A DNA stretch of 64,000 nucleotides, from assembly GCF_009688965.1 (NCBI RefSeq), contig NZ_AP021875.1:1178001-1242000 (forward strand), given 5' to 3'. Each line of letters starts with the position of its first letter. The stretch's first letter is position 1. Positions 1 to 8,753 of this stretch are shown here, piece by piece. This DNA comes from Desulfosarcina widdelii (lineage in GTDB: Bacteria > Desulfobacterota > Desulfobacteria > Desulfobacterales > Desulfosarcinaceae). Position numbers and translations under genes: made by a program. The notes under the pieces were generated by a model. It was not told where the DNA came from. It ran no database searches and worked only from the letters and a program-made list of their open reading frames with translations.

Positions 1-857
1 GCCGCCTTAAGGAGAAGGCGAACCGTTTCCATCATCGATTGATCACTACGACCGACACCCGGCGTGTCGATCAGGATCACGTCGGCGTCCTCAAGTTCGT
101 TCAATGCGGACTGGAGCCCGTCAACATCCTGGATCACAAACATCTTCAGGTTCACGATGCGGGCAAATCGTTCCAGCAAACTGTTGGCCGCCATACGATA
201 CCGGTCGAGGCTGATCAGCCCGACTGTCTGTCGTTCTACCACCCGGCAATGCCAGGCCAGTTTGGCCAGTGTACTGCTTTTACCTGCACCGGGCGGGCCC
301 ACCAGGGCGATGACCTGCTTTTTGTTCCGGCGGTCGTTAAAGGGATCGGCCAGCAAAGGAGCGCCATCCGTTTCATGCAAAAAGACATCGTTGCCTTTTC
401 CCAAACCGCCACTTCGGATGTGCTCATCTTGATTTTGATTTTCGCCTTTTACCGGGAATTGCCCGGCAAAAGCTGCATCAGGACGAAAAGAGACGCTTTT
501 TTCCCGTTCCGGGCCGACCGCGCCTTTGGTCGGTTCCTTACGGGAAACAATGGGACGGTGGCCATCGGTAAAAGGTCCGGATGGCGGCGGCGTTGTCGAC
601 AGGGATACCCGGTCCGCAGCGTTGATCTCATCCAGTTGCCGGGACAGCAAGCCTGTAAATTCGTTTTCATCTTCAGCCTGATCCAGCGGGTAATCCGTCG
701 CGGCGGTGATTTCGACCTGATTTTTCTTCCATGCACCGAAAAATCCGCGCGGCTTGGCTTCCTTGGCGGAAAGGATCACTGCATCGTCGCCGAACGCCCG
801 CTTGACCAAACGAAGCGCTTCGGTCATATCGGCTGCTTCGAAACGTTTAATCTGCAT
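1..857 (-). CDS. flhF: FlhF, flagellar SRP-like GTPase (3' part outside the window)
   Basis: FlhF is an SRP-type GTPase that places the flagellum at the cell pole. The first 285 codons lie here and the gene runs off the left edge. The start reads MQIKRFEAADMTEALRLVK, typical of FlhF, followed by a charged linker of about 150 residues and then the NG domain with the P-loop GPPGAGKSS at residues 187-195 and a DTPGVGRS G3 motif near the edge. The start codon is fixed by a perfect GGAGG six bases upstream. It overlaps the end of flhA by 11 bp, so the two are translationally coupled. The remainder of the gene, and probably flhG/fleN and fliA, should lie to the left. Confidence 0.93.
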   Translation of the reverse strand, partial: MQIKRFEAADMTEALRLVKRAFGDDAVILSAKEAKPRGFFGAWKKNQVEITAATDYPLDQAEDENEFTGLLSRQLDEINAADRVSLSTTPPPSGPFTDGHRPIVSRKEPTKGAVGPEREKSVSFRPDAAFAGQFPVKGENQNQDEHIRSGGLGKGNDVFLHETDGAPLLADPFNDRRNKKQVIALVGPPGAGKSSTLAKLAWHCRVVERQTVGLISLDRYRMAANSLLERFARIVNLKMFVIQDVDGLQSALNELEDADVILIDTPGVGRSDQSMMETVRLLLKA

Positions 858-2958
858 CTGAGGCCTCCACGGTTCCTACGATTTGTATCTTGGCGCTACT
901 GACAATTTCGTCATAAGACAGTACGGCCAGTCCGGGAATAAACCGGTCGGCCAGTTTTTTGAGATGGCTTCGGATCTGGGCGGAGCAGACGAGCAGCGGT
1001 TGCGTGCCCAAGGTTTTGTAGTCCTCCATCTTGACGGCCAGGTCATCCATGATGGACTTGGCATAGGCCGGCTCGATGGCCAGAAAGGTTCCCTGGTCGG
1101 TCTTCTGGAGCGACTCGGCAACTTTTTTCTCCACCCGCTGGTCCAACGTGAGGACATGCAGCTGGCCGTCACCCGCCTGGTAAAAACTGGATATGGTTCG
1201 CGCCAGCGCCTGGCGGACGTGTTCGGTGAGAATATCGAGTTTTTTCGTTGTGGCGGCCCAATCCGCCAGGGTTTCCACAACGGTGAGCATATCCCGTACC
1301 GGCACCTGTTCCTGCAACAGATTCTGGATCACGCGAACGACGCCGCCCAGTGAAATGAGATTGGGCACCAGCTCCTCGACGACCTTGGGATGGCTGACCT
1401 TCAGCGTGTCCAGCAGCTGCTGGACTTCCTGTCGGCCTACCAGCTCATGGGCATGGCGTCGGATCACGTCCGAAAGATGGGTGGTCATCACAGTTGCCAG
1501 ATCCACCACGGTGAATCCTTTGGCGTTGGCTTCTTCCCTTGCGGCGGGTTTGATCCAGTATGCTTCCAGCCCATAGGTGGGTTCGGTGGTGGCGATGCCG
1601 GAAATGGTTTCACCGACGTTGCCCGGGTTCATGGCCAGCAGATGATTGACCATCAGATCGCCGCTGGCGATTTCGATTCCCTTGAGAAGGATCGAATAGG
1701 CTCCCGGTTTGAGTTTCATGTTGTCCTGAATGTGAATGGACGGCACGACGATACCAACCTCCTGGGCAATCTGGCGACGAATGGACTTGATGCGTTCCAG
1801 CAGTTCACCATTTTGCTCCACATCCACCAGAGGAATCAGGCCGTATCCGACTTCCAGGGCCAGTACGTCGATGGGCGGCAGGGGCTTGAAGGATTCCGGG
1901 GGCTTTTCCTGCGCTTTTTTCTGCTGCTGCAGTGCAAGCTCCCGCTCTTCTTCGATCTTTGCCCGGTCAACCTGAACAACCAGGTAGGCCACCAGTCCGG
2001 CCGTTGCGGACAGCACCCAGAAAGGAATGGTGGGCATGCCGGGAACCAGACCGAATCCGAACAGGATGGCGGATGCTACTACGAACGCACGGGGTTGAAC
2101 CAGCAACTGGCTGCCGATGTCCAACCCCAGATTTTTTTCGGCACCGGCGCGGCTGACGACGATACCGGCGGCGGTGGATATGATCAATGCGGGAATCTGG
2201 CTGACCAGGCCGTCGCCGACGGTAAGCAGGGTATAGGTCTGGGCAGCATCGGCAAAATTCATGTCTTTTTGAAACACACCGATGGCAAAACCGGCCAATA
2301 TATTGACGAGGGTAATAATGATGCCGGCGATGGCGTCGCCGCGAACGAACTTGTTGGCACCATCCATGGCTCCGTAGTATTCCGCCTCACGGCTGATCTT
2401 CAACCTTCGATCCCTGGCTTCGGCCTCGTCGATCAAACCAGCGTTCAGGTCGGCATCGATGCTCATCTGTTTGCCGGGCATGGCATCCAGAGTGAAGCGG
2501 GCGGCCACTTCGGCAATACGTCCGGCACCTTTGGTGATCACCATGAAATTGATCACCACAAGGATGACGAAAACGATCAATCCAACCAGGTAGTTGCCTC
2601 CGACGACGAAGTTGCCGAAGGCCATGATCACCTTGCCGGCGGCGTGCGTGCCCTCGTTTCCGTGCAGCAGGATGATTCGCGTGGAGGCCACATTCAGAGA
2701 AAGCCGGAACAGCGTCGCCATTAACAAGAGCGATGGAAAGGAGGACAGATCCAACGGCTTGAGAATGTACATGCCCACCAACAGAATGATCAGTGCCAGG
2801 GTAATGTTGAAAGAGAGCAGCAGATCCAGCAGCATTGCTGGTATGGGGATGACCATGACCATCAGAATCGTCATGGCAGCCAGGCCGATGAAGACATCGG
2901 TGTTGTTGGAGATAAAGGCAAAACGGTTCAGATAGCTTTTCGATTCGGCAATTTCCAT
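847..2958 (-). CDS. flhA: FlhA, flagellar type III export gate
   Basis: FlhA forms the nonameric ring of the flagellar export apparatus; it couples proton flow to export and its cytoplasmic domain docks chaperone-substrate complexes. The 703 residues match the family length. The N-terminal half has a run of hydrophobic segments (from about residue 22). The FHIPEP signature RIAEVAARFTLDAMPGKQMS is at residues 147-166, with the conserved Asp at 158. The C-terminal cytoplasmic domain (about 350-703) is complete. It is the first gene after a 257-bp gap from flhB and has its own candidate sigma-54 promoter. flhF follows with an 11-bp overlap. Confidence 0.98.
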   Translation of the reverse strand: MEIAESKSYLNRFAFISNNTDVFIGLAAMTILMVMVIPIPAMLLDLLLSFNITLALIILLVGMYILKPLDLSSFPSLLLMATLFRLSLNVASTRIILLHGNEGTHAAGKVIMAFGNFVVGGNYLVGLIVFVILVVINFMVITKGAGRIAEVAARFTLDAMPGKQMSIDADLNAGLIDEAEARDRRLKISREAEYYGAMDGANKFVRGDAIAGIIITLVNILAGFAIGVFQKDMNFADAAQTYTLLTVGDGLVSQIPALIISTAAGIVVSRAGAEKNLGLDIGSQLLVQPRAFVVASAILFGFGLVPGMPTIPFWVLSATAGLVAYLVVQVDRAKIEEERELALQQQKKAQEKPPESFKPLPPIDVLALEVGYGLIPLVDVEQNGELLERIKSIRRQIAQEVGIVVPSIHIQDNMKLKPGAYSILLKGIEIASGDLMVNHLLAMNPGNVGETISGIATTEPTYGLEAYWIKPAAREEANAKGFTVVDLATVMTTHLSDVIRRHAHELVGRQEVQQLLDTLKVSHPKVVEELVPNLISLGGVVRVIQNLLQEQVPVRDMLTVVETLADWAATTKKLDILTEHVRQALARTISSFYQAGDGQLHVLTLDQRVEKKVAESLQKTDQGTFLAIEPAYAKSIMDDLAVKMEDYKTLGTQPLLVCSAQIRSHLKKLADRFIPGLAVLSYDEIVSSAKIQIVGTVEASDAD

Positions 2959-3005
2959 AATCGGCGGTGACGCTCCTCGATGGCAGAAGGTTTTGCATTG
3001 GAATT

Positions 3006-3021
3006 AGCATTTTCCATGCCT
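3006..3021 (-). promoter_or_regulatory. Candidate sigma-54 promoter of flhA-flhF
   Basis: On the minus strand the sequence reads AGGCATGGAAAATGCT. The GG and GC doublets are separated by exactly 10 nt as in the consensus TGGCACG-N4-TTGCW; only the first T is missing from the -24 box and one T from the -12 box. Transcription would start about 38 nt before the flhA ATG. It is the weakest of the five sigma-54 matches in the cluster. Confidence 0.5.
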
Positions 3022-3215
3022 ATTGGCGAAGCACGAGTCCCCTCTATACCAGATCGCAAGCAACCTATTGATTATAAATATTTTTACTACACATCTATTT
3101 TAAGGAAGAGGATAACGGGCGGTGGGAGGCCAAGGAAAATAGGTCGGACGATTACAGGAGCGTCAATTTATTGTCCCGACCGAACCCAATAGAAAAAATT
3201 TGGTTTCGAACGGTA

Positions 3216-4283
3216 TCATCCGCTTACCAGCCCTTTCAGGCGGTAAACATAGGCCAGAATCTCGGCAACGGCACGATACAACTCCGCAGGAATGAGGTCG
3301 CCGATCTCGGTTGCTTTGAACATGGTCCGAGCCAGCGGTTTGTTTTCCACCAGCGGCACATCGTTTTCGGCAGCGATGGCTTTGATTTTCTGGGCTACAA
3401 AGCCCGCCCCCTTGGCCACAACCACGGGCGCCGGCATGCCTTCCTCGTATTTCAGGGCAACGGCCAGGTGGGTCGGGTTGGTGATGACCACGGTCGCATC
3501 GGGAACGGCCTCCATCATCCGTCTTCTGGCCATTTCCCGCTGAACGGAACGAATTCTGGCCTTGACCGCGGGATCGCCCTCGCTCTGTTTATGTTCGTCC
3601 TTGACCTCCTGCTTGGTCATTTTCAGATCGTGGGTGTGCTGCCATTTGTTATACATAAAATCGACAGCGGCCATGACGAAAAGAATCAAGCATGTGTAAA
3701 GCGCCAATTGGAAGGATACATGCCCGATAAAAGAGAGGATTTCGCCGACACTCAATCGCATGAGGCCGGGAATTCGATCCATGTATCGAAGAAGTACCAG
3801 ATAGACCACGCCTCCGATAATGGTCAGCTTCACTATCGATTTGAGCAGTTCCACCAGACTGCGAAGAGAAAAGAGCTTTTTAATTCCGCTGACCGGATTC
3901 ATCTTGGCCAGGTTGGGAGCCATTTTCTCCCCGGTAATCAAAAAGCCGAACTGGGCTACATTGCCGAACACGCCTGCGGTCATTACCACCAGCATCAGGG
4001 GAATGAGGACACCCACACAGGAAAGAAATACCTCCCAAAACAGGTTGTGCATGGTTTCGGTGGCCATATTCAGCGTTCCCGCCCGCTGATACATGGCCCG
4101 CATTATGTCCCTCAACCGTTCCAGCATCCATGATCCACCGAAAAATAGCACGGCGGTGCTGCAGGCAAGAATCAAAACTGAAGGGACCTCCCGGCTCTGA
4201 GCTACGTTGCCCTTGTCGCGTTCTTTAGCGAGCTTCTTTCCAGTTGGCTGTTCGGTTTTGTCCTGGCTCTGGTCTCCGGACAT
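3216..4283 (-). CDS. flhB: FlhB, export switch protein
   Basis: FlhB is the membrane component of the flagellar export gate that switches specificity from rod/hook to filament substrates by autocleavage. It starts with the typical charged N-terminus containing DKTEQPTGKKLAKERDKGNV, followed by four hydrophobic segments. The autocleavage motif NPTH is at residues 269-272, so the switch should work. The 355-residue length is normal. Its start is 3 nt after the fliR stop, so it belongs to the fliL-to-flhB operon and is its last gene; a 257-bp gap with its own promoter candidate separates it from flhA. Confidence 0.98.
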   Translation of the reverse strand: MSGDQSQDKTEQPTGKKLAKERDKGNVAQSREVPSVLILACSTAVLFFGGSWMLERLRDIMRAMYQRAGTLNMATETMHNLFWEVFLSCVGVLIPLMLVVMTAGVFGNVAQFGFLITGEKMAPNLAKMNPVSGIKKLFSLRSLVELLKSIVKLTIIGGVVYLVLLRYMDRIPGLMRLSVGEILSFIGHVSFQLALYTCLILFVMAAVDFMYNKWQHTHDLKMTKQEVKDEHKQSEGDPAVKARIRSVQREMARRRMMEAVPDATVVITNPTHLAVALKYEEGMPAPVVVAKGAGFVAQKIKAIAAENDVPLVENKPLARTMFKATEIGDLIPAELYRAVAEILAYVYRLKGLVSG

Positions 4284-4286
4284 GGG

Positions 4287-5075
4287 TCACCTTCCGCCGG
4301 CCATCAGCTGTATCAGCTCGTACAGGGTCGTTCGATAGGACGAAAAGATGTCGATGAGAAATGCCGTCAGGTAAGGGGCCAGGACAATCATGAAAGCCAA
4401 TCCGATCAGAATCTTCAGCGGCATGGCCACGATAAAGATGTGCATCTGGGGAACCGTGCGGGAAACCAGGCCAAGTCCGGCAGTAACCAGCAGCATGACG
4501 GCGATCAGCGGCGCGCCTACTTTGATGCCGACCACAAACATGTTGGCGGCCAGGCGCATCATCATCCCCACCAGTTCGGAATGAAGCTGCAGGGAAAGGG
4601 GCGGCACGAGGGTGTAGCTTTCCACCAGGGCTGAAAAGAACATATGGTGGGCGTTGACGGCCAGAAATACCAGCATGGCCGTTAGATTATACAATTGGGC
4701 CAGAATCGGGATCTGCGCACTGGTGGCCGGATCAACCACATTGGCCACGGCAAACCCCATCTGGAACCCGGCAATCTGGCCGGCCAGTTGGATGCCGGTG
4801 AACAGCAGTTTCACCGAAAGGCCAATGGTCACACCGATGGCGATCTCGGAAAGGATGCCGATAACGAAGGTTGCAAGACCCAGGTTCGCCACGTTGACCC
4901 CGCTGCCCACCACTGGAAAAAGCAGGACGCTGACCGCAATGGCCAAAGCGGCTTTGAAAAGCACTGGAATGGTGGCGCTGTCCAGCACCGGAGTGCTGAA
5001 AACGATGCCCACGACCCGCAGGAAAATCAGCAGTACGCCGTAAAATGCATCCAGCGGGATATTGAAGGTCGCCAT
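4287..5075 (-). CDS. fliR: FliR, flagellar export membrane protein
   Basis: FliR joins FliP and FliQ in the helical core of the export gate at the base of the flagellum. The 262 residues are almost entirely hydrophobic, with about six membrane-spanning segments, and include the conserved stretch GQIAGFQMGFAVANVVDP. It lies between fliQ and flhB with short gaps (25 nt and 3 nt), in the standard fliP-fliQ-fliR-flhB order. Nothing unusual was seen. Confidence 0.97.
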   Translation of the reverse strand: MATFNIPLDAFYGVLLIFLRVVGIVFSTPVLDSATIPVLFKAALAIAVSVLLFPVVGSGVNVANLGLATFVIGILSEIAIGVTIGLSVKLLFTGIQLAGQIAGFQMGFAVANVVDPATSAQIPILAQLYNLTAMLVFLAVNAHHMFFSALVESYTLVPPLSLQLHSELVGMMMRLAANMFVVGIKVGAPLIAVMLLVTAGLGLVSRTVPQMHIFIVAMPLKILIGLAFMIVLAPYLTAFLIDIFSSYRTTLYELIQLMAGGR

Positions 5076-5100
5076 CGCTTCGTTCCATTACCCATACATA

Positions 5101-5370
5101 CTATCGAATATAGGTCGGCAGATTGATGAACAGGTTCTGGGTGAATCCGATAATGACTTTCATCATCCAGGGGAAAAAGAACAGCAGGGCCAGGGCCACA
5201 CCCAGCATTTTGGGCACGAACACCAGGGTCATTTCATTTATCTGGGTGGCCGCCTGAAACATACTGACCAGCACGCCGCTAATGAGCCCCACGGCCAGCA
5301 TGGGCGCCGCCAGAAAGATGGCCGTCTTGATCGCCTCCAAAAAAAAGCCGGTAACAAATTCAGGGGTCAT
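5101..5370 (-). CDS. fliQ: FliQ, flagellar export membrane protein
   Basis: A small export-gate subunit with two membrane helices. The 89 residues start MTPEFVTGFFLEAIKTAIF and include the family stretch GLISGVLVSMFQAATQINE in the loop and second helix region. The length equals the family norm. It is 14 nt downstream of fliP and 25 nt upstream of fliR in the same operon. Confidence 0.97.
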   Translation of the reverse strand: MTPEFVTGFFLEAIKTAIFLAAPMLAVGLISGVLVSMFQAATQINEMTLVFVPKMLGVALALLFFFPWMMKVIIGFTQNLFINLPTYIR

Positions 5371-5384
5371 GGGAAATCGCTCCT

Positions 5385-6194
5385 TTACGCAAAACTTTTT
5401 ACCAGGGATCCGACAATCAGATACCAGCCGTCGGCAAGGACAAAAATCATCAGTTTGAACGGTAGGGAAACCATAATGGGCGGCAGCATCATCATACCCA
5501 TGGAGAGCAGCACACTGGCCACCACCATGTCGATAATCAAAAAGGGCACATAAAGCATGAAGCCGATCTGAAAAGCGGTCTTCAATTCGCTGATGATGAA
5601 AGAGGGAATCAGCACCGTGGTGGGCACTTCGTCAACATTGGCCGGCCGGTCCAATTTGGCCACATTGACCAGAAGGGCCAGATCCTTTTCGCGGGTCTGG
5701 GAGACCATGAAGTCGCGGATGGGCCCCATAGCCCTGTCGAAGGCCTGTTTCTGATCGATCTCTTTGGCCATCAGCGGCTGGAGGGCTTCCTGATTGACCT
5801 GCTGCCACACCGGGGCCATCACGTAAAACGTAAGAAATAGGGAAAGTCCGATGACCACCTGATTGGGCGGAAGCTGGTTGGTGCCCATGGCCTGCCGAAG
5901 CAGGGAAAACACGATGGCAATGCGGGTAAAGGAGGTCAGCATGATCAGGATCGACGGGGCCAGGGAAAGGACCGTCATCAGCAAAAAGAGCTGCATCACC
6001 ACGGCCACCTTGCTCTGATCGGCCTGCTGGTCCAGCCCGATGCTGATCAAGGGCGCCGGTGCCTGGGCCCACGCGTTGGCTACCGGCAGGAGTAAAACCA
6101 GCAAGATGACCAGGACAGCCCCCATCCCAACCGTTTTTTTCGCGCATCTAAGGCCGTGGCTGCGCTCCTTTGGGGGAAAGGCGTTTATTCTCAC
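5385..6194 (-). CDS. fliP: FliP, flagellar export membrane protein (GTG start)
   Basis: FliP is the main subunit of the FliPQR export core. The protein has an N-terminal signal segment (VLVILLVLLLPVANAWAQA), a short periplasmic part, and then the family hydrophobic segments with the stretch LTSFTRIAIVFSLLRQAMGT. An ATG eight codons further upstream (6218) is open, but the GTG at 6194 is preferred: it has AAGGAGG seven bases upstream and overlaps the fliO stop as GTGA, the same coupling seen between other genes here. That gives 269 residues. Confidence 0.95.
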   Translation of the reverse strand: MRINAFPPKERSHGLRCAKKTVGMGAVLVILLVLLLPVANAWAQAPAPLISIGLDQQADQSKVAVVMQLFLLMTVLSLAPSILIMLTSFTRIAIVFSLLRQAMGTNQLPPNQVVIGLSLFLTFYVMAPVWQQVNQEALQPLMAKEIDQKQAFDRAMGPIRDFMVSQTREKDLALLVNVAKLDRPANVDEVPTTVLIPSFIISELKTAFQIGFMLYVPFLIIDMVVASVLLSMGMMMLPPIMVSLPFKLMIFVLADGWYLIVGSLVKSFA

Positions 6195-6574
6195 TGCCGG
6201 TCCTCCTTGCCTTTCCATCCACGTCCCAGTTGCCGCAATCGCTGAGACAATATGGGCCCGAAGGATTGTGGGGGGGCATCGGAGGCGATGCGCGAAAGCA
6301 CATCGTCTTCTTCCAGGGTGTCCAGCAGGTTGATGCGGTCACCGGCAACCCCGACAACCAGCACTTTGCCGGGAACATGGACCAGGGAAATGGTCTTTTT
6401 CACGCCCATGTAATGGCTTTCCAGCACCTGGATCTGTTTTCCGCCTCCGGTACCCATGCGCTGACGGGTCAATCTCCTCAGGCCGTATAAAAGGGCCAGG
6501 ATCATCACCAGCACGACACCCAGCGACGCGATCATCTTCAGTCCGGCCGTCAATATATCCGGTGCTCCGTTCAT
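6191..6574 (-). CDS. fliO: FliO, flagellar export accessory protein
   Basis: FliO helps assemble the FliP ring. The 127-residue protein has one N-terminal membrane helix (about residues 12-31, MIASLGVVLVMILALLYGL) followed by the cytoplasmic FliO domain with the typical QIQVLESHYMGVKKTISLV stretch. Family members vary in length and are weakly conserved, so position (between fliN and fliP, overlapping each by 4 bp) is part of the evidence. Confidence 0.93.
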   Translation of the reverse strand: MNGAPDILTAGLKMIASLGVVLVMILALLYGLRRLTRQRMGTGGGKQIQVLESHYMGVKKTISLVHVPGKVLVVGVAGDRINLLDTLEEDDVLSRIASDAPPQSFGPILSQRLRQLGRGWKGKEDRQ

Positions 6575-6957
6575 CCCAGTTTCTCCACCCGTTCCACGGG
6601 ACTGATCACCTCCGTAAGGCGAATGCCGTACTTTTTGTTCACCACGACCACGTCGCCTTTGGCGATGAGCCGGTTGTTGGCCAGGATTTCAAGCGTGTCC
6701 CCGGCCTCCTTGGTCAGCTCGATCACGGACCCCTGCCCCAGTTTGAGCAGGTCATTGATCAGCATTTTGGTCCTTCCCAGTTCAATGGTGATCTCCAGCG
6801 GAATGTCCAGCAACAGATCCAGATTCTCTCCGTCACCGGCTACCTTACCGGCAGCCGTTTTGGGGATTTCGAACCCGCCGGCTACCGGAGATGGCGGATT
6901 GGCCGCCTTTTTCGCTCCCGCCCCATTGGGTGCATTCCGTGTATTGTTTTCAGCCAT
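6571..6957 (-). CDS. fliN: FliN, flagellar motor switch protein
   Basis: FliN forms the lower part of the C-ring and, with FliM, sets the direction of rotation. The 128-residue protein has a Pro/Ala-rich N-terminal linker (to about residue 45) and a C-terminal SpoA domain, with LLDIPLEITIELGRTKM and the closing GDVVVVNKKYGIRLTEV. It starts 3 nt after fliM and overlaps fliO by 4 bp. Confidence 0.97.
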   Translation of the reverse strand: MAENNTRNAPNGAGAKKAANPPSPVAGGFEIPKTAAGKVAGDGENLDLLLDIPLEITIELGRTKMLINDLLKLGQGSVIELTKEAGDTLEILANNRLIAKGDVVVVNKKYGIRLTEVISPVERVEKLG

Positions 6958-6960
6958 GGG

Positions 6961-7944
6961 TTATCCCTTTCCCTGGTCCTGGTCGATCGCTTCGGTGATC
7001 TGCACGGCCTTGCTCCCTTTGACGACGCCGGGCATTCCTAAAAATTTGGGCACGCGCTCGATGTTCATGATCACGTGGTTCTGGGGACCGGTATTCAACC
7101 GCAACACATCGTCCACTTCAAAATTCAATATGTCCTGCACCGAATAGATCGTCTTTCCCAATTCGGCCACAATGTTGACTTCGGTGCGACCCAGCAGTCT
7201 GCGGATTTCATCGCCGAACGAGCTGGCGCGGTCTTTTTCGCGAAGGTAGCTGGAACTGAGCTGGTCCTTGATGGGTTCCAGCATCAGATAGGGCAAACAA
7301 AGGTGAATGTTGCCTGAAAAGAACTCGGTACTGATGGCAAAGACAACGATGATCAGCTGATCGCTGGGATTGACCAAGTAAACGAATTCCGGTTTGGTTT
7401 CGATTTTTCGCAAGGAAAGGTTCAGGGGATAGGCCACGTCCCAGGCCGTCTCCAGATCTTTTAATACGGCCATGGCGATTTTCTGGAGCATGCGCCGTTC
7501 AATCATGGTAAATTCTCGGATCTTCTCCATGGGCTTGCCGTCCCCGCCAAACATGCAGTCGATCAAAGAAAAAACCAGGTTTGGCTCGAAGGCCATCAGC
7601 GCGGAGCCGATCAAGGGTTCCATGCTAAAAATGATGAATCCGGTGGGGTTAGAAAAGGCCTTGATGAATTCGCCGAACTTGACGGTTTCACGGGAGATGA
7701 CCTTGACGGATATGGTTCGCTGAAACAGGTTGGAAAGGGAACCTTGAAAAAGGTTCACGAATTTGTCGTATACCTCCTCCAGTGCATCGAACTGGCCGCG
7801 CTGCATGATATTCTGGGCGGTGAGATCGTAGGAATGGACCTCGACAGGGGCCTCCTGTTTTTCCTCGACAACATCGATTTCCCCGCTGTCCATTGCCGAA
7901 AGCAGCGCATCGATCTCCTCCTGGGATAGAATCTGGTCGGCCAT
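6961..7944 (-). CDS. fliM: FliM, flagellar motor switch protein
   Basis: FliM is the C-ring subunit that binds phospho-CheY. The N-terminus carries the CheY-binding peptide (LSQEEIDALLSAMDSGEID). The middle domain has the conserved GGDG motif of the FliG-contact surface in DCMFGGDGKPMEKIREF. A C-terminal SpoA domain precedes the end. The length of 327 residues is normal. It is the second gene of the operon starting with fliL, and the intact CheY-binding segment implies a switchable motor. Confidence 0.98.
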   Translation of the reverse strand: MADQILSQEEIDALLSAMDSGEIDVVEEKQEAPVEVHSYDLTAQNIMQRGQFDALEEVYDKFVNLFQGSLSNLFQRTISVKVISRETVKFGEFIKAFSNPTGFIIFSMEPLIGSALMAFEPNLVFSLIDCMFGGDGKPMEKIREFTMIERRMLQKIAMAVLKDLETAWDVAYPLNLSLRKIETKPEFVYLVNPSDQLIIVVFAISTEFFSGNIHLCLPYLMLEPIKDQLSSSYLREKDRASSFGDEIRRLLGRTEVNIVAELGKTIYSVQDILNFEVDDVLRLNTGPQNHVIMNIERVPKFLGMPGVVKGSKAVQITEAIDQDQGKG

Positions 7945-7953
7945 GGTCGCTTC

Positions 7954-8412
7954 CTATTGTACGACGAATTCGGTAAAATAGAGGTTGTTGACCTGCCCTT
8001 TGGTCATCAGGCTGTTGATCTTTTCCATGATTTCCTTTCTCAGGGCGATTTTTCCCTCCGTGGTACTCACATCTTCATACTTCTTGGTGGGCAGGATCAT
8101 CAAAATCGCATCACGAACCTGGGGCAAACGACTTTCGATGGTCGTCATCGCCTCGGGGTCGCTGAGTTCCAGGGCCATGGTCACCCGCAGGTAGCGCTTG
8201 CCGCCGCGATCCGCCAGGTTCACGATCATGGTGTCCAGCGAGTACAGCGGGCCAATGGCGTTTTCCTCTTCTTCCACCGGGATCTCCTCCACCGTGGCCG
8301 GATCCTGGGGCAACTGGGAAATCTTGTTCCAAAGGATGAAGAAACCGCCCCCCACGGCCCCCATGAAAAGCAACACAACCGAAATAATAATGATCATCAA
8401 AGTTTTCGACAT
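7954..8412 (-). CDS. fliL: FliL, flagellar basal-body associated membrane protein
   Basis: FliL surrounds the stator and supports motor output. The 152 residues have one membrane helix at the N-terminus (about residues 5-27), a short acidic linker and a periplasmic FliL domain ending with the characteristic NNLYFTEFVVQ tail. First gene of the fliL-M-N-O-P-Q-R-flhB operon; a strong sigma-54 element lies 70 bp upstream. Confidence 0.96.
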   Translation of the reverse strand: MSKTLMIIIISVVLLFMGAVGGGFFILWNKISQLPQDPATVEEIPVEEEENAIGPLYSLDTMIVNLADRGGKRYLRVTMALELSDPEAMTTIESRLPQVRDAILMILPTKKYEDVSTTEGKIALRKEIMEKINSLMTKGQVNNLYFTEFVVQ

Positions 8413-8481
8413 ACGCCTGCCTCCGCCGGATAATAAATCGGATTCGTATCGACCCGATTTGGATCGATGATGACATTAAAT

Positions 8482-8497
8482 AGCATGTTGCATGCCA
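8482..8497 (-). promoter_or_regulatory. Sigma-54 promoter of the fliL operon
   Basis: The minus strand reads TGGCATGCAACATGCT: GG and GC are exactly 10 nt apart, the -24 box TGGCATG is near perfect and the -12 box is ATGCT. It lies about 70 bp before the fliL start and inside the only gap between flgE and fliL. Class II flagellar operons of polar flagellates are commonly sigma-54 dependent, which agrees. Confidence 0.75.
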
Positions 8498-8688
8498 TAG
8501 TAAAAAAGTGAGAGCGCGGGCAGTTTAGAACCGTAATAGATGCGAAATTACGGCCTTAATTTACCGGTTGGCGGGGGAAAGCGGCTCTGTTGCGTCAAAA
8601 AGCTTATGTTGGCAAAGGTGTAGGTGAGAAGAAAGAGGAAACGAAGCGCGTCAATAAATACGAACAAGGGTCAAGGTCTTGACAGGCG

Positions 8689-8723
8689 ACAAGCGGTTTC
8701 CCGGATTTCAGGAAACCGCTTGT
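8689..8723. terminator. 13-bp perfect hairpin after flgE
   Basis: ACAAGCGGTTTCC (8689-8701) pairs perfectly with GGAAACCGCTTGT (8711-8723) around a 9-nt loop. It lies 31 bp past the flgE stop. There is no clear T-run on the minus strand, so termination may be Rho-assisted, or the hairpin may protect the 3' end of the fliJ-flgE transcript. Confidence 0.6.
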
Positions 8724-8753
8724 TTATGTCCAATCGTCAGCCCCGGCAAAAGG

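Noticed and set aside
1390..2724. Long open frame on the plus strand antisense to flhA (444 codons)
   Set aside because: It lies fully inside flhA, which has an unmistakable FHIPEP signature; the antisense translation is rich in His, Gln and Asp without any family pattern.
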